A DNA stretch of 19,485 nucleotides from DATGCT01 sp964495575 (lineage in GTDB: Bacteria; Patescibacteriota; Minisyncoccia; UBA6257; GWB1-50-10), in contig CAZBVS010000012.1 of NCBI GenBank assembly GCA_964495575.1, forward strand, positions 1 through 19,485, written 5' to 3'. Shown one piece after another: positions 13,588-18,905 of the stretch. Each line of letters opens with the position of its first letter. The first letter of the stretch is position 1. The notes beneath the pieces are model-generated. The model worked only from the letters and a program-made list of their open reading frames with translations, was not told the DNA's origin and did not search any database. The translations under genes were made by a program, and so were the position numbers.

Positions 13588-13971
13588 ATGAACTTTGAAG
13601 AAAGATTAAAAGAAATTAATAAATTAAACCTTCCTTCTAATTCATACGCCATATTCGGTAGTGGGCCGATGGCAATCAGAGGAATAAGAGAAGCAAGGGA
13701 TATAGACATCTTTGTCACAAACAAAGCGTATAATGTATTAACTAAAAAATATCCTGAAAAAGAAAAAGGATTTATAGAGGTAGGGGATATTGAAATATAC
13801 TCCGCTGACAACTCCTTGTTTAAAAACCCTCAAAAAGTACTGGAAAGAGCTGAAAATATTAAAGGTTATAGATTTATAACCCTTAAAGACTTAATCCGAT
13901 GGAAGAAAGAATACGGGAGACAAAAGGATTTAGAAGATGTAAAATTAATAAACAATTATTTAAATAAATAA
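13588..13971 (+). CDS. Nucleotidyltransferase-fold protein
   Basis: A 127-aa protein with the GS...DxD signature of the DNA polymerase-beta-like nucleotidyltransferase superfamily: GSGPMAIRGIR from residue 24 and DID at 38-40 for metal binding. The C-terminal segment, which contains ITLKDLIRWKKEYGRQKDLEDV, resembles the end of small MNT/AbiEii-like or nucleotidyltransferase-substrate proteins. Function is unclear: it could be an antitoxin-like MNT protein or a small-molecule nucleotidyltransferase, and no HEPN partner lies beside it. The next gene starts 4 nt after its stop, so the two are co-transcribed. Confidence 0.75.
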   Translation: MNFEERLKEINKLNLPSNSYAIFGSGPMAIRGIREARDIDIFVTNKAYNVLTKKYPEKEKGFIEVGDIEIYSADNSLFKNPQKVLERAENIKGYRFITLKDLIRWKKEYGRQKDLEDVKLINNYLNK

Positions 13972-13975
13972 AAAT

Positions 13976-14752
13976 ATGAAAAAAGGTTATATATTTATAT
14001 TATTCCTAATTATATTCATCACCCCTCTTATCATCCTCACTACTGATAAGGCTGATAATAATCCAAAACCTTCTGAAACTTCAGAAGAGATCTCTGCTCC
14101 AATATCAGATTTTAATAATGAAAAACTAGAAGAAGCAGTTACCGACTATCTAGCAACCCAAAAAGAGTTTAGTTGGCAGACAGCCTCTGGTAGTAAAAAC
14201 TTTTGTGTCATAACCAACCTAGACCCTGACAAAGAACTCTTCCCGTTATACGTCTGGGCTCGTTGTAGTGAGTACATAATAAGAGATAATAAGCTAACAG
14301 AGCTTAGTGGCTCATCACTCCCTGCTAAAATAGACTATCCTAACGAACTTTCTTTTTATGACCTAGAAAGGTTCTCTCATAAAATACCAAGAGACGGCTC
14401 ATATTATTCCAAAGACATAAAAGAAATATTTTCTAAAAAAGCTCAGGAATCAATCTCTAATATTCAAAATAATATTACAAAGATAAACAATAAATTAGAG
14501 ATAAAGGCTCTCAAGTGGTTTAGTTCTGATAACGTAGTAGGGGCTGATAATCTTTGGGAAATAGCTAAGTTTTACCTTAAAAACTGTAAAGTAGAGAAGG
14601 TATTTCAAGGCCATAATCAGGTAGTAACCTTAGAGTTAAAGAGCGGAGAAGAGGTAAAAGCTTTTGAGCCTCATATTGATGATGTAATAGATGTTGCTCA
14701 GGGTCCTAAAATAGTTGAAAAATGTGGTGAGATAACCATTGCTACGGAGTAG
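13976..14752 (+). CDS. Exported membrane-anchored protein of unknown function
   Basis: A 258-aa protein with a short basic N-terminus, a hydrophobic helix at about residues 5-22 and then an acidic, Ser/Thr/Pro-rich linker (about 25-50), so the rest is probably outside the cell. The outer part is mixed alpha/beta and contains three cysteines (in NFCVIT, WARCSEY and KNCKVEK) plus one near the end. No family recognised. It follows the nucleotidyltransferase by 4 nt without SD. It is followed at 10 nt by the promoter of the 14.8-kb RNA unit. Confidence 0.7.
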   Translation: MKKGYIFILFLIIFITPLIILTTDKADNNPKPSETSEEISAPISDFNNEKLEEAVTDYLATQKEFSWQTASGSKNFCVITNLDPDKELFPLYVWARCSEYIIRDNKLTELSGSSLPAKIDYPNELSFYDLERFSHKIPRDGSYYSKDIKEIFSKKAQESISNIQNNITKINNKLEIKALKWFSSDNVVGADNLWEIAKFYLKNCKVEKVFQGHNQVVTLELKSGEEVKAFEPHIDDVIDVAQGPKIVEKCGEITIATE

Positions 14753-14761
14753 TTTATATCC

Positions 14762-14790
14762 TTGACAAAGAATAGCAAGTATGCTATATT
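14762..14790 (+). promoter_or_regulatory. Promoter of the T-arm RNA
   Basis: TTGACA (14762-14767), exactly 17 nt, TATATT (14785-14790). Transcription would begin near 14797. Confidence 0.8.
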
Positions 14791-14796
14791 ATAGTT

Positions 14797-15100
14797 AGAT
14801 TGAGTTAACAACTGAATATATCTTCTTCGACAGAGGAAAAGGATTATGCTTAACGTAGAGATTTCAAGAAAAGATTTTCTAGAGATCTTAGTAATGACTT
14901 TTCTACTTAAGACGTTAACCTTTTTCTTCCTTGTTGTGAGGGTTCAAATCCCTTCCGAGGCACGGTTCAAAAAAGTTATTCTTCTGTAGTCCAGTAGAAT
15001 ATACGAAAAGAGCGGGGGTTCAAATCCCTTTGGTAGCCGCAACAAGTTAAGAAGAACCAGTTTAATAAAGGGACAAGTTAGCTACTTGTCCCTCTTTTTT
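14797..15100 (+). ncRNA. Candidate structured RNA with two tRNA T-arm mimics
   Basis: A 300-nt unit bounded by a strong promoter and a strong terminator, filling a 397-bp gap between CDSs. It holds two perfect T-arms: GAGGG-TTCAAAT-CCCTT (14938-14954) and GGGGG-TTCAAAT-CCCTT (15014-15030). Each is followed by a 7-nt acceptor-like 3' strand (CCGAGGC, TGGTAGC), but no matching 5' acceptor, D-arm or anticodon arm is found. Hand pairing gives a long-range helix around both: TTCTTC+CTTGTTGTG (14924-14938) with CGCAACAAG...GAAGAA (15038-15056). Between the T-arms is a hairpin ATTCT-T-CTG/CAG-T-AGAAT (14978-15000). Upstream, AAAAGG and TTAACGT (from 14837) pair with ACGTTAA and CCTTTT (to 14924). 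It does not match tmRNA, which needs both tRNA-like ends and a tag frame. It may be a novel RNA or two tRNA 3' fragments left by integration events. Confidence 0.6.
15069..15100 (+). terminator. Terminator of the T-arm RNA
   Basis: AGGGACAAGT (15069-15078) pairs perfectly with ACTTGTCCCT (15084-15093) around TAGCT, followed by CTTTTTT. Confidence 0.92.
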
Positions 15101-15149
15101 ATATTGATTAACTTATCTTTATATATTAGATTATAAACAACCCAAAAAT

Positions 15150-15209
15150 ATGTTTTCTAAATACTCAAAAACAGGTAAAATAGTTTTCTTCTTAATCTTC
15201 GTTGCTATC
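15150..15209 (+). repeat. Duplicated signal-anchor coding segment (copy 1)
   Basis: The first about 60 nt match 15742-15801 with only scattered, mostly synonymous differences in the first 14 codons. The similarity fades within the membrane helix. See the finding on a shared export module. Confidence 0.75.
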
Positions 15210-15737
15210 TTCATTGCCTCTTTATTCCTTTTTACCGACCTTAATACATCTAACATAGGGATTAAGGAGGGAAACGATGATAGTACTTTATTTACCAAGA
15301 CTCAAAATGGAGTTACCTTTAAGTACTCAAAGGAGTTATCTACCGAGTACATCTCTCCTCAAAGCTGGCCCCCTAAAGCACGAGTTCTAGAAAAAGAAGA
15401 TAAGCTTCCTCCTAAGTTTCAGATACTGGATGAGGGAATAGTTTGTACCGAGACTGATGAAAAAGATAACAGGTCCAAGGTATTTAACAAGATCATTGAT
15501 GATCGTATGTACTGTATCGAAACCTTATCCGAAGGAGCCGCCGGATCAGTATATACTGAGTACGCATATTCTAGTATAATCAAAGATAAGGTAATAACCT
15601 TAAGCTTTGCTTTAAGGTTCCCGAACTGTCAAAACTACAGCTCTCCAGAAAGGGATAAATGTCAAAAAGAACGGGAAATCTTTAACCCGGATACCTTAAT
15701 CAAACAAATAGTCAATACATTAAATTTTAATAAATAA
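15150..15737 (+). CDS. Membrane-anchored exported protein sharing its N-terminus with the serpin
   Basis: A 195-aa protein of unknown function. Residues 1-14 (MFSKYSKTGKIVFF) are identical to the start of the next gene's serpin, and the hydrophobic helix continues to about residue 28. The outer part has a segment with GVTFKYSKEL and PQSWPPKARVLEKEDK, and cysteines in VCTETD, YCIET, NCQNY and KCQKE that could form two disulfides. No family recognised. The gene lies 4 nt before the serpin gene; the two are probably one operon. No SD; the leader is CCCAAAAAT before the ATG, and a TATAAA lies 13 nt upstream. Confidence 0.7.
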   Translation: MFSKYSKTGKIVFFLIFVAIFIASLFLFTDLNTSNIGIKEGNDDSTLFTKTQNGVTFKYSKELSTEYISPQSWPPKARVLEKEDKLPPKFQILDEGIVCTETDEKDNRSKVFNKIIDDRMYCIETLSEGAAGSVYTEYAYSSIIKDKVITLSFALRFPNCQNYSSPERDKCQKEREIFNPDTLIKQIVNTLNFNK

Positions 15738-15741
15738 AAAT

Positions 15742-15801
15742 ATGTTTTCTAAATATTCAAAAACAGGTAAAATAGTGTTCTTCATAATCCTCATCGCTAT
15801 A
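15742..15801 (+). repeat. Duplicated signal-anchor coding segment (copy 2)
   Basis: Counterpart of 15150-15209. The first 14 residues encoded are identical. The A-rich bases directly before the two start codons are also similar (AAAAATATG). Confidence 0.75.
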
Positions 15802-17007
15802 TTCGCAATATTTCTCTCAGTTGCAAATAACAACAATACGTCTCCAAAAGCAAACGATGAAAACGCAACAGAAGAGGGAATAAAGAGCATAGTAGATGCT
15901 AATAATAAGTTTACCTTCGATATATACAAGAAACTCAACGAAAAGAATGAAGGCAACCTATTTTTCTCCCCATACAGCATCTCAACCGCTCTCTCAATGA
16001 CCTACGAAGGAGCCGAAGGTATCACTGCCGAAGAGATGGAAAACACCTTGTATATTCCAAGCGATGATAAAATAAGACGTCCTGCAATAGCTGCTGTATA
16101 CAATCAATTAAATAAACAAGATGCCGAATATAGACTCAATACAGCAAACGCCCTCTGGCCTCAAAAAGAATATCCAATCCTTCAAGAATACAAAGATGTG
16201 GTAGAGCAGTATTATGGAGGAAAAGCTACCAACCTTGACTATCAAAACAATACAGAACAATCGAGACAGACAATAAATAGTTGGGTGGAGGATAAAACTA
16301 ACAACAAGATCAAGAATCTTTTTGTGAAAGGATCCTTAACTCCGGCTACTCGGCTTGTTTTAACTAACGCCGTATATTTCAAAGGAGACTGGGCTAAGCA
16401 ATTTGATAAAAATAACACCAGAGAAGAAGTCTTTAAGATTGCTGAAGATAATACCGTTAAGGTTCCAATGATGCGCCAAACTGATAATGAAGCAGAGTTT
16501 AAATACTCTGAGATAGATAATCTTCAGGTGTTAGAGATGCCATACAAAGATAAAGAACTCTCCATGACCGTCTTTCTCCCGAAAGACAATAATATGGAGT
16601 TTTTGGAAGAGAACTTAAACCAAGAGAAGATAAAAGAATGGAAGGATTCTTTAAATAAAAGAAGAGTAGATGTATACATGCCAAAGTTTACCTTTAACAC
16701 TAAGTACAATCTTAACGAGCCGTTAAAGGAACTAGGTATGCCTTCTGCTTTTTCAGCTTCTGCAGACTTTTCCGGGATAACCGGAGGCCGAGACTTATTC
16801 ATAAGCCTTGTTATTCACCAAGCTTTTGTTGATGTAAATGAAGAGGGGACAGAAGCAGCCGCTGCCACAGGAGTTGCTATGAAGGAAACAACTGCTCCAA
16901 TAAATATTCCTGAGTTCCGGGCTGATCATCCTTTCATATTTATGATCCAAGACACCGAAAACCAACACATTCTCTTTATGGGTAAGGTAGTAAATCCTAC
17001 TTCCTAA
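15742..17007 (+). CDS. Membrane-anchored serpin (serine protease inhibitor)
   Basis: A 421-aa serpin: residues 1-28 are a signal anchor, a short acidic linker follows, and the serpin fold runs from about residue 48. Signatures: NLFFSPYSISTALSM (72-86), LTNAVYFKGDWAKQF (207-221) and the C-terminal ADHPFIFMI (394-402). The hinge of the reactive-centre loop is EEGTEAAAAT (367-376): small residues at P12-P9 and Thr at P14 fit an inhibitory serpin. With the same loop length as antithrombin the predicted P1-P1' bond is T383-T384. It is likely exposed at the cell surface to trap serine or cysteine proteases from host, neighbours or the cell itself. It is the second gene of an operon with the 15150 gene (4-nt gap). 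Confidence 0.95.
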   Translation: MFSKYSKTGKIVFFIILIAIFAIFLSVANNNNTSPKANDENATEEGIKSIVDANNKFTFDIYKKLNEKNEGNLFFSPYSISTALSMTYEGAEGITAEEMENTLYIPSDDKIRRPAIAAVYNQLNKQDAEYRLNTANALWPQKEYPILQEYKDVVEQYYGGKATNLDYQNNTEQSRQTINSWVEDKTNNKIKNLFVKGSLTPATRLVLTNAVYFKGDWAKQFDKNNTREEVFKIAEDNTVKVPMMRQTDNEAEFKYSEIDNLQVLEMPYKDKELSMTVFLPKDNNMEFLEENLNQEKIKEWKDSLNKRRVDVYMPKFTFNTKYNLNEPLKELGMPSAFSASADFSGITGGRDLFISLVIHQAFVDVNEEGTEAAAATGVAMKETTAPINIPEFRADHPFIFMIQDTENQHILFMGKVVNPTS

Positions 17008-17062
17008 ATAACTCACACCGATGAATTATTAAAAAAAGTTTTTCAAAAATCATAATTTAATT

Positions 17063-17758
17063 ATGCTTTCAAAAAAAGAGGAAACAGATAAAGAGGATAA
17101 AAAACTTTTTATCCATTTTATGAAAGCTCAAGGTGATTTTGGTTCATTAAAAAACCAAATAGGAAGGATTATTCATGAAACCTTTAATGAAGCCTGTGAA
17201 AGATTAAATTTAGATAAGATTGATATTATTGTTACAAAAGAACAAAATGCAAAAGAGTTAAAGGAAATGAACGGCATTGGAGCTTTTTGTTCTTCTGCTA
17301 GAAAAATAGAAGTTAGAATAGACAGTAAACATCCTTCTGTAAAAAAATTCCTTAAAAAATCACTAAAGAAGCCTTTATTTCATGAGTTTCATCATTCAGC
17401 TAGATTGGAAGCTGGAGAAAAAATTATCGGCGGCACCTTTTTAGAAGTTTTAGTTAGTGAGGGGCTAGCTGATAACTTTGTTTATAACATGGTGGGTGAA
17501 AAACCAAAATGGGTTATTGATCTAAATAAAAATAAAGAAAACAAATTAATCAAAAAAATTAAAAAGATAATTAATAAAAAAATTGATTACAAAGATTATA
17601 ACAAGTGGTTTTTAGAAGGTTCAGAAGAAAATATACCAAGATGGGCGGGTTATTCTATCGCATATAAAATAATGAAAAACTTTATTAACAACCATTCCAA
17701 TGAAACCGCTGCTTCTTTAGCAGGTAAACCCATTGAATATTTTTCTCTCAATATTTAA
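17063..17758 (+). CDS. DUF2268-like HEXXH zinc peptidase (putative)
   Basis: A 231-aa soluble protein with HEFHH (107-111) as the zinc motif and a second motif VSEGLADNF with the expected third ligand E133. The spacing and the later PRWAGYSIAYKIM segment match the DUF2268 family of predicted zinc-dependent proteases. No signal peptide is seen. CATAAT ends 6 nt before the ATG and there is no SD, so it may be leaderless and separate from the serpin (55-nt gap). It lies just upstream of the Cys-rich peptide gene, but an independent promoter separates them. A role in trimming the peptide is inference only. Base composition here is visibly more AT-rich than in the serpin gene. Confidence 0.75.
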   Translation: MLSKKEETDKEDKKLFIHFMKAQGDFGSLKNQIGRIIHETFNEACERLNLDKIDIIVTKEQNAKELKEMNGIGAFCSSARKIEVRIDSKHPSVKKFLKKSLKKPLFHEFHHSARLEAGEKIIGGTFLEVLVSEGLADNFVYNMVGEKPKWVIDLNKNKENKLIKKIKKIINKKIDYKDYNKWFLEGSEENIPRWAGYSIAYKIMKNFINNHSNETAASLAGKPIEYFSLNI

Positions 17759-17777
17759 TTTATAAGTTAAATTGTAG

Positions 17778-17783
17778 TATAAT
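17778..17783 (+). promoter_or_regulatory. -10 box (TATAAT) of the Cys-rich peptide gene
   Basis: A perfect TATAAT, with only a weak -35 (TTAATT) at 17-nt spacing. The leader of about 65 nt contains the 14-mer GAAGTTTAATAATA (17795-17808, also in the lemA leader) and a possible stem AAGTTG/CAACTT flanking it. Confidence 0.55.
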
Positions 17784-17854
17784 ATAAACAAGTTGAAGTT
17801 TAATAATATAGCAACTTTAAAAACTTAAATATTTAAAGAGAGGTGGTGAATGTT

Positions 17855-17977
17855 ATGGAATTAGTCAAAGTTACGAAACGAAAAGAAATGAATAATGAAA
17901 ATTGTCCTCCAATTTGTGTTCCTAACTCAGGAAATTGTAAACCAACATGTCCACCCTGTTCACCTTCTGATACTTAA
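17855..17977 (+). CDS. Cys/Pro-rich 40-aa peptide, candidate RiPP precursor
   Basis: The ORF encodes a charged 16-residue leader (MELVKVTKRKEMNNEN) and a core with five cysteines: C17, C21, C28, C32 and C35, separated by prolines (CPPIC, CKPTC, CPPC) and ending in SPSDT. A good SD (AGAGGTGGTG, 17838-17847) ends 7 nt before the ATG. The alternative ATG at 17850 hits a stop after four codons. It has its own -10 and a strong terminator after 9 nt, so it is a short monocistronic message. A PqqD-like/radical SAM enzyme begins 929 nt downstream. The layout suits a thioether-crosslinked peptide of the ranthipeptide/sactipeptide type; the odd cysteine number means one Cys stays free or pairs elsewhere. 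A small zinc-binding protein is the alternative. Confidence 0.8.
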   Translation: MELVKVTKRKEMNNENCPPICVPNSGNCKPTCPPCSPSDT

Positions 17978-17986
17978 CAATTTTCT

Positions 17987-18017
17987 AAAAAGAGGCTTCA
18001 TTTTGAAGCCTCTTTTC
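17987..18017. terminator. Bidirectional terminator after the peptide gene
   Basis: AGAGGCTTCA (17991-18000) pairs with TGAAGCCTCT (18004-18013), with A runs before and T runs after. It ends the peptide mRNA and, in reverse, the 18.0-18.8 kb gene. Confidence 0.9.
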
Positions 18018-18022
18018 TTTTT

Positions 18023-18772
18023 TTAATTGATCTCTCTTTTTAATCTTTTTATAAATTTTGTTATATCTCCCCCTTCTTTTTTATATTTTTTCCATTCAGG
18101 CAATAATTTTCTTTCTAATCTTTCTCGAGAAATATTTTCGTCAAATTCTGAATATTCCTGGTTATTTAATTTAGATTTTAATTCTCTGTCTGCAATTAAT
18201 TCAATGACTGCATGTTCTAATTGAGAATAACCAAAGTAAGAATGGAGTATCTCATGCCATAGGTAAACGGTGGTATAATTAGGCCATTGCTCTTTATTAC
18301 CCCAACTTATTTTATTCTTCCCCCAGTAACGCCCGTTTTTTAAAGATGGGTGGGTAATATAAACTTCAAACTTTTTATTAAGTTCAAAACCGGTTAATCT
18401 TTTAATAATTTTTTCACTTTGTGAAAAATTTTTTTCCCATTGCTTTTCACATTTCTCTTTATATTCTTCTACTTGCTTTTTTAATTGATTATATTCATCA
18501 CTATTTTTAAGGAAATTAAGGTATTCTTCTATATGTTCAACGCAATGATTCAATTTCTTAACCATTTCTTTAGAATTGCTTTTTACCATTGTTTTATTTG
18601 CTAATCGCCCTGCTAATAGAGAATAGCATGTTTTACATTCCTCCCAGGCTAATTGGGAAAAATTGCCTAAAGTTTCCCTATGTTTATTTGATGAAAATTT
18701 CTCATATCCCGTGTAAGAAAGAGTGTGGGATATAATATAATCATCATTTACAATAAATTTTAGATCTATCAT
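18023..18772 (-). CDS. HEXXH zinc-peptidase-like protein of unknown family
   Basis: A 249-aa soluble protein. The zinc motif is HEILH (173-177) with a likely third ligand E191 in ELIADRE, a gluzincin arrangement. The segment before it contains GRYWGKNKISWG and YTTVYLWHE, consistent with the edge strand of a metallopeptidase active site. The first half is helical with a Lys/Glu-rich coiled coil (about 95-125). Cysteines occur at several positions (EECKTCYS, NHCVEH). It sits on the opposite strand between the Cys-rich peptide and the radical SAM gene, with which it is divergent. A role in processing the peptide is inference; it could also be a host-type or regulatory protease. Confidence 0.65.
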   Translation of the reverse strand: MIDLKFIVNDDYIISHTLSYTGYEKFSSNKHRETLGNFSQLAWEECKTCYSLLAGRLANKTMVKSNSKEMVKKLNHCVEHIEEYLNFLKNSDEYNQLKKQVEEYKEKCEKQWEKNFSQSEKIIKRLTGFELNKKFEVYITHPSLKNGRYWGKNKISWGNKEQWPNYTTVYLWHEILHSYFGYSQLEHAVIELIADRELKSKLNNQEYSEFDENISRERLERKLLPEWKKYKKEGGDITKFIKRLKREIN

Positions 18773-18866
18773 TTTAAATTAAATAAATTTATTATTTATA
18801 TTTTAATTATAACCTTATTATAACAAAATTATTACTCTTGATTTTTTATAAAATAAATGGTTTTAT

Positions 18867-18872
18867 TATAAT
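18867..18872 (+). promoter_or_regulatory. -10 box of the radical SAM gene
   Basis: TATAAT 33 nt before the ATG; no convincing -35 at 16-18 nt. Its spacing leaves a short leader with the SD AAAGGAG (18892-18898), 7 nt before the ATG. Two further TATAAT copies on the minus strand between 18800 and 18835 could serve the divergent HEXXH gene. Confidence 0.5.
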
Positions 18873-18905
18873 AGTTCTTATAAAAAAATATAAAGGAGTA
18901 TAGTC

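Noticed and set aside
14846..14989. A 47-aa ORF with a purine-rich stretch before its ATG inside the T-arm RNA
   Set aside because: It reads through the first T-arm, giving the VRVQIPSEA-type peptide that tRNA T-arms commonly produce as false ORFs, and the region folds as RNA. Conservation at the protein level would be needed to revive it.
14797..15068. tmRNA (ssrA)
   Set aside because: The 5' tRNA-like end, the paired acceptor and a tag frame starting after a resume codon are not seen; two T-arms instead of one also argue against it.
17850..17864. Alternative ATG for the Cys-rich peptide
   Set aside because: This frame meets a stop after four codons; ATG 17855 is better placed relative to the SD.
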